Shown: positions 15,893 through 26,585, counted from the stretch's first letter. The stretch: 64,000 nt of DNA from Sphingomonas sp. Leaf20 (GCF_001421535.1 NZ_LMKN01000001.1:434001-498000); one strand, 5' to 3'. Numbers and translations: made by a program. The notes: a model not told the origin generated them from the sequence alone.

Positions 15893-16894
15893 CTAGACCC
15901 GCGCGAGCAAGGCGTCGCGCGTCGCGATCATCTCCGCGAAGTCGCCCGTCGCGCGCCCCACCGACGCCATCGCGCGATCGAGCCTGGCGCGCGACACGTC
16001 CGAAATTTCGCCGAGCCGTCCCGCGATCTCGATCATCTCGTCCATGCGCGCCCAGCAGTCGAGGACCAGGTCGCATCCCGCCGCGATCGCCCCCGCGGCC
16101 TTTTCGCCCGCGGTTCCCGACAGCGCCTTCATGTCGATATCGTCGGTCATCAACAGTCCGTCGAAGCCGATCCGCTCCCGGATGACGCGCTCGATCACGA
16201 CCGGTGACAGCGTCGCGGGACGATCGGCATCCCAGGCATCGAACACGATGTGTGACGTCATCCCCATCGGCGCGCGGTTGAGCGTGCGGAACGGTTCGAT
16301 GTCGACCTCGAGTTCCGCGTCGGTCGCAGTGACGGTGGGGAGGTGATGATGCGTGTCGACGCGCGCACGGCCATGCCCCGGCATGTGCTTGACGACGCCG
16401 ACGACACCGCCGGCCGCAAGTCCCTGGAGCGTCGCGCGGCCCAGCGCCGCGACGCGCATCGGGTCCGATCCATAGGTCCGCGTCGCGACCGCCTCGGTCG
16501 TGTCCGGCTGCGCGACGTCGAGCAGCGGCAGGCAGTCGACGGTGATCCCGACTTCGCTGAGCATCAGACCCAGCGCATGCGCGTTCGCCCGCGCCGCCTG
16601 GATCGCGGTCATCGGTGCCCGGTCATAGGCCGCATCGAAAATCGGCCCTGCCGGAAACGCAGGCCATTCGGGGGGACCCATCCGTGCGACGCGGCCCCCT
16701 TCCTGGTCGATCAGGATCGCCAGATCGTCACGCCCTGCGAGCGCGCGAAGCGAATCGGTGAGCGCACGGACCTGCGCGCGATCAACGACGTTGCGCCGGA
16801 ACAGGATATAGCCTGCGGGCTCGCATTCGGCGAAGAATGCGCGTTCGTCGGGGGTGAGCACGGGGCCGGACAGGCCGAAGATGACGGGCTTCAT
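15893..16894 (-). CDS. nagZ: Beta-N-acetylhexosaminidase NagZ (GH3)
   Basis: This 333-aa GH3 enzyme removes N-acetylglucosamine from muropeptides during cytoplasmic peptidoglycan recycling. The NagZ signature is present: KHMPGHGRARVDTHHHLP holds the catalytic His of the flexible loop, and LMTDDIDMKAL holds the nucleophile Asp. A GTG six codons upstream is in frame, but the ATG at 16894 gives the standard start MKPVIFGLSGP. Its location between a SPOR protein and scpA is the conserved sphingomonad order and ties it to envelope functions. Confidence 0.95.
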   Translation of the reverse strand: MKPVIFGLSGPVLTPDERAFFAECEPAGYILFRRNVVDRAQVRALTDSLRALAGRDDLAILIDQEGGRVARMGPPEWPAFPAGPIFDAAYDRAPMTAIQAARANAHALGLMLSEVGITVDCLPLLDVAQPDTTEAVATRTYGSDPMRVAALGRATLQGLAAGGVVGVVKHMPGHGRARVDTHHHLPTVTATDAELEVDIEPFRTLNRAPMGMTSHIVFDAWDADRPATLSPVVIERVIRERIGFDGLLMTDDIDMKALSGTAGEKAAGAIAAGCDLVLDCWARMDEMIEIAGRLGEISDVSRARLDRAMASVGRATGDFAEMIATRDALLARV

Positions 16895-16963
16895 GCCCGC
16901 CGATCTACCCACTCACTCCCGGTGCGTCACGCTAAACCCGTCATGCCGTTCGACCGGCAGACC

Positions 16964-17692
16964 TCAGCTCGCGACGAAGCAGGTCTCGCCCGCGACGCGC
17001 AGGCGCCCGCAGATGTCCGCTGCCTGGTTCGCGCTGCCCGCGTCGACGCGCAGCCGGTACAGCGTGCTGCCGCCACGCGCGACGGGTTCCACCGACTTGG
17101 CGAGCGGTGCCAGATAGCTGAACCGCTTGGAAAAGTTGGTCCAGGCCGCATTGGCCACGGCCGCGCTTGGAAACGCACCGAGCTGAACCAGCGACCCTCC
17201 GGCAGCCGTCCCCGCAGCCGCCGGCTTGGCGCGCAGCGGCGCCGCGGCGACGAGCTTACCGCCCGATTCGGGCACCTGCGCCACCGCATTGCGTCCGGCT
17301 TCACCGCTCGGTTCCGCGACCTTTGCCGTCGAGCGCGTCCCCGCGACGGGCGCCTCGGGAACGCCGGTCAGGTCGATCGCCCCATTGCCCGCGCCCTTGC
17401 CCGCGCTGGTCGCGATCGCGCTGTCGCCCTCACCATTGACCTTCAGCCCGCCGACATCGTCGGGCTTGACCTTGTACGGTCCTTCCTGGGCCGCGATCAG
17501 CCGTCCGTCGCCGGTCGGCGCGCGGTTCTGCAACGAATAAACCCCGAAGATGATCGCAGCCAGTACGCCCAGCCCGAGCACGACGAGCGCGACCACGCGC
17601 GCGGCCGACGGCCCCTCGCGGTCGTCGGGCTCGACGGTTTCGAGCCAGGGAAGGCGATCCTCGTCGCGAAGGTCCATTTCGTCGGCCATCAA
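16964..17692 (-). CDS. SPOR domain-containing membrane protein
   Basis: This 242-aa bitopic protein has a short acidic cytoplasmic part, one transmembrane helix (VVALVVLGLGVLAAIIFGVYSL, residues 32-53), a Pro/Ala-rich periplasmic linker, and a C-terminal SPOR domain from about residue 165 (SLVQLGAFPSAAVANAAW to LRVAGETCFVAS). SPOR domains bind denuded glycan strands at the septum, so a role at the division site is likely; it could be a FtsN-like protein. It overlaps the argS stop by 4 nt (ATGA) and precedes nagZ by 69 nt. Confidence 0.88.
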   Translation of the reverse strand: MMADEMDLRDEDRLPWLETVEPDDREGPSAARVVALVVLGLGVLAAIIFGVYSLQNRAPTGDGRLIAAQEGPYKVKPDDVGGLKVNGEGDSAIATSAGKGAGNGAIDLTGVPEAPVAGTRSTAKVAEPSGEAGRNAVAQVPESGGKLVAAAPLRAKPAAAGTAAGGSLVQLGAFPSAAVANAAWTNFSKRFSYLAPLAKSVEPVARGGSTLYRLRVDAGSANQAADICGRLRVAGETCFVAS

Positions 17693-19413
17693 TTCAACTC
17701 CGAAACCGCCTCGACGCCCATGATTGCCAGGCCGTTGCGGATGATTTGCCCGATTGCGTCAGCAAGGAAAAGCCGTGCCGCGGTCGCGCCGGGATCCTCG
17801 ACGACGAGGAAGCGGCGATCGGGGCGGTCGTTCCCGACATTCCACAACGCGTGGAAGGCTGCTGCCAAGTCATAGAGATAAAAGGCTATCCGGTGCGGCT
17901 CGCGCGCGGTTGCCGCGGTCTCGACGATCCGCGGAAACTGGCTGGCGAGCTTCATCAGCGCGAGCTCGTCCGTATCAAGCCGGGACAGGTCGGCCTCGAT
18001 TTCCGCGATTCCAGCCTCGGCCGCGCGCCGGTGAAGCGAGGCGATCCGCGCATGCGCATACTGGACATAGAAGACCGGGTTATCCTTCGACGCCTCGACC
18101 ACCTTGGCGAAGTCGAAGTCCATCTGCGCGTCCGAGCGGCGCGTCAGCATCGTGAAGCGCACGACGTCCTTGCCGACCTCGTTGACGACGTCGGCGAGCG
18201 TGACGAAGTTGCCCGACCGCTTCGACATCTTGACGGGCTCGCCGTTGCGCAGCAGCCGCACCATCTGGACGAGCTTGACGTCGAACCGCGTCTTGCCGCC
18301 GGTCAGCGCCGCGACGCCCGCGACGATCCGCTTGACGGTCCCGCCATGATCCGCGCCCCAGATGTCGATCAGCTGGTCCGCGGTCTGGCTCTTCTGGAAA
18401 TGATAGGCGAGATCGGCGCCGAAATAGGTCCATGACCCGTTGGACTTCTTGATCGGGCGATCCTGATCGTCGCCGAACTGCGTCGAGCGGAACAGCGGCA
18501 GCTCGACCGGCTCCCAATCGTCCGCCATCTCGCCCTTGGGGGCCTCGAGCACGCCGTCATAGACGAGGTCGCGCGACCGCAACTCGGCCTCCGCCGCCTC
18601 GGGCTTGCCGAGCGCCTGCAATTCCGCCTCGGACGAGAACACCGCGTGCTCGATCCCCAGCAGCGCGAGATCGGCGCGGATCATCACCATCATCGCGGCC
18701 ACCGCGCGCGTCCGGAACGTCGCCAGCCAGTCACGCTCGGGCGCATCGACGAACCGGTCGCCATATTCGGCCGCGAGCGCCTGCCCGATCGGCACGAGAT
18801 AATCGCCGGGATACAGGCCCTCGGGGATCGTGACGGTCTCGCCGAGCGCCTCGCGGTAGCGCAGATGCACCGACCGCGCGAGCACGTCGACCTGCCCGCC
18901 CGCATCGTTGACATAATATTCGCGGATCACCCGGTGCCCGGCGAATTCGAGCAGGCTGGCCAGCGCATCGCCGACCACCGCGCCGCGGCAATGCCCCATG
19001 TGCATCGGCCCGGTCGGATTGGCGGAGACATATTCGATGTTGACCGTGATCCCCGCGCCCTGCGTCGAGCGGCCATAATCCGCGCCCGCAACGGGTACCG
19101 CGGCCAGCTCGTCGCGCCAGGAATCGTCCGTGAGCTTCATGTTGATGAACCCCGGGCCGGCGACGCTCGCGCTTTCGACCGCGTCGATCTTGCCGAGTTC
19201 GACGACCAGCGCATCGGCCAGCACGCGCGGGTTGGTCTTTGCGGGCTTGGCGAGGACCATCGCCGCGTTCGTCGCGAGATCGCCGTGGCTGGCGTCACGC
19301 GGCGGCTCGACCGTCACGTTCCTGCGATCGAGCCCGGCCGGCAGGAGTCCCGCCTCGGTCAGCGTATCGAGCGCCGCATCGATATGCGCGGCAAAGCGGG
19401 TGTAGAGCGTCAT
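17689..19413 (-). CDS. argS: Arginyl-tRNA synthetase
   Basis: This 574-aa class I synthetase charges tRNA-Arg. It shows the ArgRS N-terminal domain, the HIGH signature as HMGHCRG after NPTGP, the KMSKS signature as KMSKRSGN, and the C-terminal DALR anticodon-binding domain (HRIAFYLYDLAAAFHALWNVG). Its stop overlaps the start of the SPOR gene by 4 nt. It starts with an ATG at 19413 and diverges from a small secreted protein gene 253 nt away; a GC-rich hairpin (19501-19527) lies in that leader. Confidence 0.97.
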   Translation of the reverse strand: MTLYTRFAAHIDAALDTLTEAGLLPAGLDRRNVTVEPPRDASHGDLATNAAMVLAKPAKTNPRVLADALVVELGKIDAVESASVAGPGFINMKLTDDSWRDELAAVPVAGADYGRSTQGAGITVNIEYVSANPTGPMHMGHCRGAVVGDALASLLEFAGHRVIREYYVNDAGGQVDVLARSVHLRYREALGETVTIPEGLYPGDYLVPIGQALAAEYGDRFVDAPERDWLATFRTRAVAAMMVMIRADLALLGIEHAVFSSEAELQALGKPEAAEAELRSRDLVYDGVLEAPKGEMADDWEPVELPLFRSTQFGDDQDRPIKKSNGSWTYFGADLAYHFQKSQTADQLIDIWGADHGGTVKRIVAGVAALTGGKTRFDVKLVQMVRLLRNGEPVKMSKRSGNFVTLADVVNEVGKDVVRFTMLTRRSDAQMDFDFAKVVEASKDNPVFYVQYAHARIASLHRRAAEAGIAEIEADLSRLDTDELALMKLASQFPRIVETAATAREPHRIAFYLYDLAAAFHALWNVGNDRPDRRFLVVEDPGATAARLFLADAIGQIIRNGLAIMGVEAVSELN

Positions 19414-19500
19414 GGCAATTCCGGTATCGTAAAGAAGTAAATATTCAGCCCGGCGCTCTAGCCCAAACGCTTCCCGCGCTCAATTCATCCCTCGCGCACC

Positions 19501-19527
19501 CCGCGGAGCACCGCCGACGCTCCGCGG
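19501..19527. other. GC-rich hairpin in the argS upstream region
   Basis: A perfect 9-bp inverted repeat (19501-19509 with 19519-19527, 9-nt loop) without a U-tract on either strand. It lies about 90 nt upstream of argS. It might be a leader structure or operator; there is no direct support for a function. Confidence 0.35.
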
Positions 19528-19666
19528 CTGTCGGTTTCCGTGCACGACGTGCAACCGCGACGGACTCCTTTGCATTTGCGACCCATGCTGCACCGCAATA
19601 TCTTTGGGCATGACAGTCGGGCTTTAACGATCCCGCCCGACACCCCTGGAAGACGGAGCACAGACC

Positions 19667-19960
19667 ATGCGCAAGACCGTATACATCCTGGCCGCCGCCG
19701 CTGCCGCACTCACCTCGACGATCGGCATGGCCGACGAGGGCAAGCAGTCGTTCGTCCATGAGGGCGACACCTATGTCTACACGAGCAACGTCGACCATGG
19801 CCGTCAGGTGATCAGCGGTCGTCGCTATCCCTCGGGGCAGGCGTTCCGCCTCGTCGTCAACGGCAACCGCGTGTCGGGCGTGTCGGGCGGCGTCCCCGTT
19901 GCCTTCAAGACGACTGAAGCCACCGGCGCCGCTGGCGGTATCGCTGCCGTCGCGCGCTGA
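19667..19960 (+). CDS. Small secreted hypothetical protein
   Basis: This 97-aa protein has a signal peptide (MRKTVYILAAAAAALTSTIGMA) and a mature region of about 75 residues predicted to be mostly beta strand (KQSFVHEGDTYVYTSNV, GRQVISGRRYPSGQAFRLVV), ending in a small Ala/Gly-rich tail. I do not recognise the family; similar short secreted proteins of unknown function occur in sphingomonads. A GACGGAG ribosome binding site stands 8 nt before the ATG. It is monocistronic, with a strong terminator just behind it. Confidence 0.75.
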   Translation: MRKTVYILAAAAAALTSTIGMADEGKQSFVHEGDTYVYTSNVDHGRQVISGRRYPSGQAFRLVVNGNRVSGVSGGVPVAFKTTEATGAAGGIAAVAR

Positions 19961-19978
19961 ACCGCGCCTTCGGGCTTG

Positions 19979-20014
19979 AAAAGGGGTGTGCGACACGCGT
20001 CGCACACCCCTTTT
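19979..20014. terminator. Bidirectional terminator between the secreted protein gene and dgt
   Basis: A perfect 15-bp inverted repeat (19979-19993 with 20000-20014) beginning with AAAA and ending with TTTTT. Both strands therefore have a U-tract, and it should end both the plus-strand gene and the convergent dgt. Confidence 0.93.
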
Positions 20015-20029
20015 TCGTACGCGCTTGAT

Positions 20030-21196
20030 TCAGAAGCCCTCGGGCAGGTCGATCGGCCCTATCAACGCCTGATACCGCGAGATCGCATAGCGATCGGTCA
20101 TCCCCGCGATGAAGTCGGCGATGTGCCGGCTCCGGTCGGGATCGCTCTCGGGCAGGCGTTCGCGCCATTCCTCGGGGATGGCGCGAGGATCGTCGTGATA
20201 CACTGCGAACAGCCCCGTCACGATCCCGTGCGCCGCTTCCGCCGCGGCGATCTGGCGCGGATGATGATAGAGATTGGCGTACATGAAGCGCTTGAGGTCG
20301 CGCTCCTCCTCGCGCATCTGGGCGGAGAACCCGACGAGGCATTGCCCCGCCGCGCGTACGTCCTCGACGCTCCCCACGCCGCTCACCGCGATTCGCGCCT
20401 GCGTTTCGGCGATCAGGTCGTTGGCCATGGTCCCGATCTGCGACCGGACGAGCTCGCCCATCAGCCGCTTGGGATCGACGTCCGGGAAGCGCGCGCAGAC
20501 GTCGCTCCAGCCGCGCGCGATCAGCGGCACTGCCATCAGCTGGTCGAGCGTCAGCAGTCCGGCGCGCAATCCGTCGTCGATGTCGTGATTATCATACGCG
20601 ATGTCGTCCGCGATCGCCGCGACCTGCGCCTCGAGCGACGAGAAGCTCGTGAGCGCCAGCGGAAACGCGTCGTCCGCCGCGCGCAGTGCCCAGCCCGGAT
20701 GCCGCACCGGCCCGTTATGCTTTGCCAGCCCCTCGAGCGTCTCCCAGGTCAGGTTCAGGCCGTTCCACCGCGGATAGGGCCGCTCGATCTCCATCAGCGT
20801 GCGCAGCGTGTGCCCGTTATGATCGAATCCGCCCCGCCCCGTCAGCGCGATCTTCAGCGCGTCCTCACCGGCATGGCCGAACGGCGGATGGCCGATATCG
20901 TGCGCCAGGCAAAGCGCCTCGGTCAGATCCTCGTTGAGCGCCAGCGTCCGCGCGACCGCACGACCGATCTGCGCGACCTCGAGGCTGTGCGTCAGGCGGA
21001 CGCGGAAATGATCGCCGTCGGGTGCCATGAAGACCTGCGTCTTGTGACGCAGCCGGCGAAAGCTGATCGAGTGGATGATCCGGTCGCGATCGCGCTGGAA
21101 TGCATCGCGCGGACCACGGACGGTCCCGTTCTGTTCCTCGTGAAGCCGACCTTTGCTGCGCGCCGGGTCCGAAGCCCAGGGCGCGTGCGGCCTCAC
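20030..21196 (-). CDS. dgt: Deoxyguanosinetriphosphate triphosphohydrolase-like protein
   Basis: This 388-aa HD-domain enzyme has [20 protein letters not shown] with the metal-binding His region, [10 protein letters not shown], and the HD signature [17 protein letters not shown]. It belongs to the short dGTPase-like (Dgt type 2) group that splits dNTPs into nucleoside and tripolyphosphate, which influences nucleotide pools. An open frame continues upstream to 21406, but that part is a shadow of the preceding SPOR gene. The GTG at 21196 overlaps its stop by 4 nt (GTGA), so translation is coupled. Confidence 0.92.
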   Translation of the reverse strand: MRPHAPWASDPARSKGRLHEEQNGTVRGPRDAFQRDRDRIIHSISFRRLRHKTQVFMAPDGDHFRVRLTHSLEVAQIGRAVARTLALNEDLTEALCLAHDIGHPPFGHAGEDALKIALTGRGGFDHNGHTLRTLMEIERPYPRWNGLNLTWETLEGLAKHNGPVRHPGWALRAADDAFPLALTSFSSLEAQVAAIADDIAYDNHDIDDGLRAGLLTLDQLMAVPLIARGWSDVCARFPDVDPKRLMGELVRSQIGTMANDLIAETQARIAVSGVGSVEDVRAAGQCLVGFSAQMREEERDLKRFMYANLYHHPRQIAAAEAAHGIVTGLFAVYHDDPRAIPEEWRERLPESDPDRSRHIADFIAGMTDRYAISRYQALIGPIDLPEGF

Positions 21197-23463
21197 TTCG
21201 CGGGCAACTTCGTGATGACCTGACCCGCGTCGCTGGTGAAGGAGAAGGTCGAGACCCCTTCCTTGGCGAGCGCGTTGACGAACGTACGCGCCTCGGCCGC
21301 GGTCTTGAACGGCCCGGCCAGCACGCGGTTCGTCGCGCGCCACGGTGTCGTCCAGCCCCCACGCGTACCGACCACGGCCGGCGCCTTGGCCTTCACGTTC
21401 TTCCACGCCTTGGGAAGATCACCCTCGGTCGCGCCGGTAGACACCTGGACCCAGATCCGCTCGGGATTGGCGCGCGCAATGCGCTTCTCCTCTGCCGCCT
21501 CCTTGTCGGCGATCGCCTTCTTCTCGGCGGCTTCCTTCTTCTCGGCGAGCAGCTTCTTGTCCGCCACGGCCTTGCGGCCGGCCGCCTTCTTGTCCGCGGC
21601 GAGCTTGGCGCGCGCCGCCTTGGCCTCGGCCGCCTTCGTCACCGCGAGCGCGTCCGCCGCGGCGCGATCGGCCAGCGCGTCGCGCGCGGCTTTCGCTTGT
21701 GCTTCGGCAACCACGCGCGCTCCGTCGTCGGGTACGGGAGCTGCTCCCGCAGCGGCCGCGGGCTGCGCCGCGGAGGGACGTGCAAGCGGCGCAACGTCGA
21801 GCTCGGATGCCGGGATCGACAGGCTCGCGACGATACGCGCAAGGATCGAGTCCTCGCTCGCCGTAACTGCTCGCGTCGGCATACGCGACGTGTTGGCCGC
21901 AAGCTCGACCGGAGCGGCCGACGTGAAGCCGGGCGTCGGCGACGTCGTGGCGGTTTGGGTTGGCGTCGGCGTTGGCGCCGCAGCCACCTGCGCAGGCGTG
22001 GACGCGACCGGTTCGGCAGCGACCACGGTCGCGCCAGCGCGCGACACGATCGGCGTGCCTGCCGACGACGCGGGCAGCGCCGCCATCTGCGCGGTCAATG
22101 TCTCCGGCAGCGTACCCGATGACGTTGGCGTCGACACGGTGGTCGACGGCCGCGCTGTCGCCAGCGCGACACCGGGCGCGCGCGTCGACGAGCCCGCCAG
22201 CGCGACGGGCGGCCGGACGGGCAGCGGTTGGACGAATACGGGCGCGGGCGTCGACGAGGGCGACGCTGAGGCGACGACCGAGCCGGGCTGCGTCGGCGCG
22301 GTCACGGGCGCCGTCGCGCGGGGAAGCGGCTGCGCGCTCGCGAACTGCGTGGCGGTACCTACAGGCGTCGAGGCGGCCGGGGTGGACGGTGCCGGCGATG
22401 CAACACCCGCCGTCGACGCGACGCGCATACCGGCTGCGCTGCCCGTTGCCGGTACGCCAGCCGCGGCTGTCGGCGCGACGGTTGCAGGCACCGGCACGGG
22501 CACGGGCACGGCCGCCGCCATCTCGACGCGCCCGGGCGAGGCACGCCGCTCGCGACGGTCACGCGACTTCTCCCGTCGACCGGCATTCGCCGATGCAGCC
22601 GCCTGTGGCACCACCTGCGGCTGAACCTGAGCGAGCATCACGGGTGCGGTCGGATCGACGCCCATGACGGGCAAGGCTGGCGTCAGCCGCGCATCGGCGA
22701 TCCGCTGCGGCGTGGTGTGCACCTCGCCGAAATGCACGGCGAACGCGCGATCGGCGGGCGACAGCGTCGGCAGCCGCTGGAAAAAGGGTTGCAGCCCCTG
22801 CGCCGCAGCGCCGGGCATCATCGTCGTCACGATCGTCTCCGCGCCGCGCTGATCGTTGCTCATCGCGAGGATGAACGCGCGCGCGCGCCACGCCCCGCGA
22901 TCCTTTTTCAGGACCAACGGATCGAGCTGTTTCAGCGCGAGGTCGCGTTTCCCCGAGATGCCAAGCGACAGCGCATAGCGCCGGATCGTCTCGTCGTCGC
23001 TCGCATCGCGCAAGGCGACACGGTAGTCGCGTTGCGCGCGATCCTGTTCGCCGATCAGGTCATAGGCGAGTCCGCGATCCGAGGCGAAAAAGCGCGGCTG
23101 CAATCCGAACGCCTCGGCCTGCGCGAAATAGCGCAGCGCCTGCCCCGGCCGCTCCGAACGGACGAGGATCGACGCCATCCCCGCCTTCATCCGGCCGTTG
23201 CGCGGATCGACCTTCTCGGCGCGCGCGAACAACGCCGCGGCACCACTCAGATCGCCAAGCCCCAGCGACAATTCGCCCGCGCGCACGAGCGCGTCGACGT
23301 TGCGCGGATTGGACGCGAGCTGCCGCATCGTATCCGCGAGCCGATCCGCGTCGGTCGTCCCGGGCAGCGGCTGGACGACCTCCTGCGCTGCAACCGCCTG
23401 TGGAACGGCGGCAAGCACGAGCGCCAGGCTGGCGGTCAGGATGTGATGGGACAAGCGAGTCAT
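21193..23463 (-). CDS. Tetratricopeptide-type repeat protein with C-terminal SPOR domain
   Basis: This 756-aa exported protein has a signal peptide ([20 protein letters not shown]), then helical repeats of TPR type up to about residue 260 ([54 protein letters not shown]). A very long Ala/Thr/Pro/Val-rich low-complexity linker follows (about 290-560), then a charged Ala/Lys-rich helix with repeats such as [16 protein letters not shown], and a SPOR domain ([18 protein letters not shown] to the end). It probably sits in the periplasm and binds septal peptidoglycan. The ATG at 23463 replaces an upstream start at 23487. Translation is coupled to dgt. Confidence 0.85.
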   Translation of the reverse strand: MTRLSHHILTASLALVLAAVPQAVAAQEVVQPLPGTTDADRLADTMRQLASNPRNVDALVRAGELSLGLGDLSGAAALFARAEKVDPRNGRMKAGMASILVRSERPGQALRYFAQAEAFGLQPRFFASDRGLAYDLIGEQDRAQRDYRVALRDASDDETIRRYALSLGISGKRDLALKQLDPLVLKKDRGAWRARAFILAMSNDQRGAETIVTTMMPGAAAQGLQPFFQRLPTLSPADRAFAVHFGEVHTTPQRIADARLTPALPVMGVDPTAPVMLAQVQPQVVPQAAASANAGRREKSRDRRERRASPGRVEMAAAVPVPVPVPATVAPTAAAGVPATGSAAGMRVASTAGVASPAPSTPAASTPVGTATQFASAQPLPRATAPVTAPTQPGSVVASASPSSTPAPVFVQPLPVRPPVALAGSSTRAPGVALATARPSTTVSTPTSSGTLPETLTAQMAALPASSAGTPIVSRAGATVVAAEPVASTPAQVAAAPTPTPTQTATTSPTPGFTSAAPVELAANTSRMPTRAVTASEDSILARIVASLSIPASELDVAPLARPSAAQPAAAAGAAPVPDDGARVVAEAQAKAARDALADRAAADALAVTKAAEAKAARAKLAADKKAAGRKAVADKKLLAEKKEAAEKKAIADKEAAEEKRIARANPERIWVQVSTGATEGDLPKAWKNVKAKAPAVVGTRGGWTTPWRATNRVLAGPFKTAAEARTFVNALAKEGVSTFSFTSDAGQVITKLPAK

Positions 23464-23534
23464 GGGAAGCCCGTTGCTAGACCCCAACGCGTCTCAACCG
23501 GCAATATCCGGTTGCGGGCAGCGCGCCGAAGCGG

Positions 23535-23561
23535 GGCGCGCCGGCGGTGAACCGGCGCGCC
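23535..23561. other. Strong GC hairpin between ftsZ and the SPOR gene
   Basis: A perfect 10-bp inverted repeat (23535-23544 with 23552-23561) stands 15 nt past the ftsZ stop. The run of T lies before the stem on the minus strand, so it is not a classical terminator. A second 7-bp repeat follows at 23495-23514. It may stabilise the 3' end of the dcw transcript or assist Rho-dependent ending. Confidence 0.5.
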
Positions 23562-23575
23562 TGCCGCAAAAAGTC

Positions 23576-25207
23576 CTACTGGTTGTTCTGACGATGCAGG
23601 AACCGCGGAATATCGAGCGGATCCTGCGGCGCGGTATCGGCGTCGTCCTTGGCTGCGCCACGGGCGGCGTTCGACATCCGCTCGAACAGCGTTCCGCCCA
23701 GCTTGACGCGCGGCGCCGCCGGGACACCCTCGGGTGCACCTTCGGCGCCGGGCGCGAGCCAGCGGCGACGTGCACCACCTTCGTCGGCGGCAGGCGTCGG
23801 CGCCGGCGCCGATTGCGGCGTCACGGGTGACGCCGACTGCGGTGCGGCCGGGGTCGACGGCACGGCGGGCGCCGGCGCGTAGCGATCATCGGCATAGGCC
23901 CGCGGTGCGGGCGTATAGCTCGGTGCCTGGGGCTGGGGCGCGCGTGCCATCGGCTGCACCGGCGCGGGTGCCGGCTGCGGCTTGGCCTGGGGCTGCGCCG
24001 CAGCAGGGGCCTGCACGATCGTCTCGCTGCCGAGAACCAGCTCGTCGCCGCTGCCGCCGTCGTTCACCGCGTCGGCGCTCGACAGGTCGAGCGGCTCGTC
24101 ATCGGCGGCGATCGGCGCAGGGGCCGATCCGGTCGACTGGCCCGCGGCGTCGCTCGGGCGGAAGGACGTGGTCTCGTCATTCTTGCGCCCCATGCCGAAG
24201 CTGAACGAGCGCGTCGGCTCGGGTGCGACGGCGGGCTTGGCGTCCGCGTCGATCCCGGTCGCGACGACCGAGACGCGGATCTTGCCCTCGAGCTCCTGGT
24301 TGAATGCCGAGCCCCAGATGATGTTGGCATCGGGATCGACCAGGTCGCGGATGTGATTCGCGGCTTCGTCGACCTCGAGCAGGCGCATGTCGTCGCCGCC
24401 GGTGATCGAGATGATGACGCCCTTGGCACCCTGCATGCTGACGCCGTCGAGCAGCGGGTTCGAGATCGCCTTCTGCGCGGCCTCGAGCGCGCGGTTGTCG
24501 CCGCTCGCCTCGCCGGTGCCCATCATCGCCTTGCCCATTTCCTGCATCACCGAACGGACGTCGGCGAAATCGAGGTTGATGAGGCCGGGCATGACCATCA
24601 GGTCAGTGATGCTGCGCACGCCCTGCTGCAGCACCTCGTCCGCCATCGAGAACGCTTCCTTGAAGGTTGTGTTCGCGTTGGCGATCAGGAACAGGTTCTG
24701 GTTCGGGATGACGATCAGCGTATCGACGTACTTCTGCAGTTCCTCGATCCCGCCATCGGCCGACTTGGCGCGACGATTGCCCTCGAATGCGAACGGCTTG
24801 GTGACCACGCCGACGGTCAGGATGCCCATGTCGCGCGCCGCCTTGGCGATGACTGGCGCCGCACCCGTGCCGGTGCCGCCGCCCATGCCCGCGGTGATGA
24901 AGCACATGTGCGCGCCTTCGAGCATCTTGGCGAGCTGGTCGATCGTCTCCTCGGCAGCCGCGCGGCCGATCTCGGGACGCGAGCCGGCACCGAGACCCTG
25001 CGTGATCTTGGTGCCCAGCTGAATCCGCTGCGGTGCGGTCGACTGTTTGAGAGCCTGTGCGTCGGTGTTGGCGACGAGGAAGTCGACCCCCTGCACGTCC
25101 GCTCTCATCATGTTCGCGATCGCGTTACCGCCCGCGCCACCGACCCCGATCACTGCGATCCGGGGGGCCAGCTCGTCCACTTCGGGACTAAGGAATTCGA
25201 TGCTCAT
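23576..25207 (-). CDS. ftsZ: Cell division protein FtsZ
   Basis: This 543-aa tubulin homologue assembles the Z-ring. The N-terminal GTPase domain shows [15 protein letters not shown] and the tubulin signature [13 protein letters not shown], then the T7-loop region with [11 protein letters not shown]. After the core (about residue 320) comes a 200-residue Pro/Ala/Gln-rich linker, longer than in enterobacteria but usual for alphaproteobacteria, and the conserved C-terminal peptide [12 protein letters not shown], which binds FtsA and other partners. It is the last gene of the dcw cluster, 114 nt after ftsA; a separate promoter in that gap is likely. Confidence 0.98.
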   Translation of the reverse strand: MSIEFLSPEVDELAPRIAVIGVGGAGGNAIANMMRADVQGVDFLVANTDAQALKQSTAPQRIQLGTKITQGLGAGSRPEIGRAAAEETIDQLAKMLEGAHMCFITAGMGGGTGTGAAPVIAKAARDMGILTVGVVTKPFAFEGNRRAKSADGGIEELQKYVDTLIVIPNQNLFLIANANTTFKEAFSMADEVLQQGVRSITDLMVMPGLINLDFADVRSVMQEMGKAMMGTGEASGDNRALEAAQKAISNPLLDGVSMQGAKGVIISITGGDDMRLLEVDEAANHIRDLVDPDANIIWGSAFNQELEGKIRVSVVATGIDADAKPAVAPEPTRSFSFGMGRKNDETTSFRPSDAAGQSTGSAPAPIAADDEPLDLSSADAVNDGGSGDELVLGSETIVQAPAAAQPQAKPQPAPAPVQPMARAPQPQAPSYTPAPRAYADDRYAPAPAVPSTPAAPQSASPVTPQSAPAPTPAADEGGARRRWLAPGAEGAPEGVPAAPRVKLGGTLFERMSNAARGAAKDDADTAPQDPLDIPRFLHRQNNQ

Positions 25208-25321
25208 CGCCTGCTTCTCCGCCCATCCCGGTGATACGCTACGGCCGGGCCCCTGATTAACCTGTGTGCACCAACGCCACCGGCTGTTCCAGCCGAAATA
25301 GCGCCAGCCGCTTCGAAACTC

Positions 25322-26584
25322 TTAATAATTCGCGCGGGCCGCCTGAATCAACTTGCGGACCATCCCGATTCCCTTCGGCCGGTGGACGATCGTCCGTTGC
25401 GACGCGATCCCGCGCAGATCGACCGGATCGGTCGCCGCATAGAAGGCCAGTCCCGCTAGCGTCGCAAACGCCGGTCCGCCATGCGCCTCTGGCAGGGCGG
25501 TCAATCCGCGCGGTCGGCCGATCCGAACCGAGCGTCCGAGCGCCTGTTGCGCGTAATCCGCGATCCCCTTCAGCTCGGCGCCGCCGCCGGTCAGCACGAC
25601 CTGCCGCCCGACCGGCCCCTCGAACTTCAACGTGGTCAGCGCGTTGCGCACCTCCCCCATCTGATGTTCGAGCCGCTGGCGGATCACGCCGATCAGCTGC
25701 GCCTTGGTGATCTGCGCCCCCTCGCCCGCACCGTCCTCGGCCGAGATCGGCATGACCGGGATCATGTCGTGATTGTCGCGCGGGCTGGCATTGGCCGATC
25801 CGTGGAAGCACTTCATCCGCTCGGCATTCTGCCGCCGCGTCCCGAATGCGCTCGCGATGTCGTCCGTGATGTCCTGCGCGCCGATCGGGATCGAGGTCAG
25901 CCCGACGAGCATGCCGCCTGCGAACAGCGACACGTTGGTGATCCCCGCCCCCATCTCAACCAGCGCGACGCCCAGCTCGCGCTCCTCGTCGCTCAGACAC
26001 GCGAGCCCCGTCGCGACCGGCGAGGCAATGATCGACTTCACCTCGAGATGCGCCGAGCGCACGCACAGGTCGAGGTTGCGCACGGGCGAGCCGTCCGCCG
26101 CGACGACATGGATGTGGACGCCAAGCCGGTCGGCATGCAGCCCGAGCGGCGTCTTCACCCCCGTCAGCCCGTCGAGCGTGTAGAGCGCGGGCTGCGCGTG
26201 CAGGACCATGCGTCCCTGCGGATCGATCGAGTTGCGCCCCGCGGCGAGCAACGCGTCGATATCCTGTTGCTCGACACGGTGGCCACCCAGCTCGAACTCG
26301 ACCTCGGCGACGTCGGACACGAGTCCGCCGGCCGAGAACCCGACCCAGACATTCTCGATGTTGATGCCCGCGATCCGCTCGGCCTGCTCGACCGCCTCGC
26401 GCACCGCGGCCTCGGTCGTCGCCATGTCGGCGATATAGCCGCGCTTGACGCCGCGGCTCTCGCGCTGGCCGGTGCCGAGCACGATCAGCTCGCCCCCGTC
26501 CCCCTTCTGCGCGATCATCGCCGAAACCTTCGACGACCCGATATCGAGCGCCGTGATCAGCCCTTCCGGTGCCACCTTCGCCAT
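25322..26584 (-). CDS. ftsA: Cell division protein FtsA
   Basis: This 420-aa actin-like ATPase tethers FtsZ to the membrane. The phosphate-1 motif ALDIGSSKVSAMIA, the SHS2 (1C) domain around GVKRGYIADM, the phosphate-2 region VEMGAGITNVSLF and the adenosine motif VVLTGGGAELKG are present. The C terminus (GIGMVRKLIQAARANY) is an amphipathic membrane-targeting helix. It starts one base after the ftsQ stop and precedes ftsZ. Confidence 0.97.
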   Translation of the reverse strand: MAKVAPEGLITALDIGSSKVSAMIAQKGDGGELIVLGTGQRESRGVKRGYIADMATTEAAVREAVEQAERIAGINIENVWVGFSAGGLVSDVAEVEFELGGHRVEQQDIDALLAAGRNSIDPQGRMVLHAQPALYTLDGLTGVKTPLGLHADRLGVHIHVVAADGSPVRNLDLCVRSAHLEVKSIIASPVATGLACLSDEERELGVALVEMGAGITNVSLFAGGMLVGLTSIPIGAQDITDDIASAFGTRRQNAERMKCFHGSANASPRDNHDMIPVMPISAEDGAGEGAQITKAQLIGVIRQRLEHQMGEVRNALTTLKFEGPVGRQVVLTGGGAELKGIADYAQQALGRSVRIGRPRGLTALPEAHGGPAFATLAGLAFYAATDPVDLRGIASQRTIVHRPKGIGMVRKLIQAARANY

Positions 26585-26585
26585 G

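Noticed and set aside
20030..21406. A dgt gene starting at 21406
   Set aside because: The extra 70 codons overlap the SPOR domain and lack coding character; GTG at 21196 is coupled to the upstream stop.
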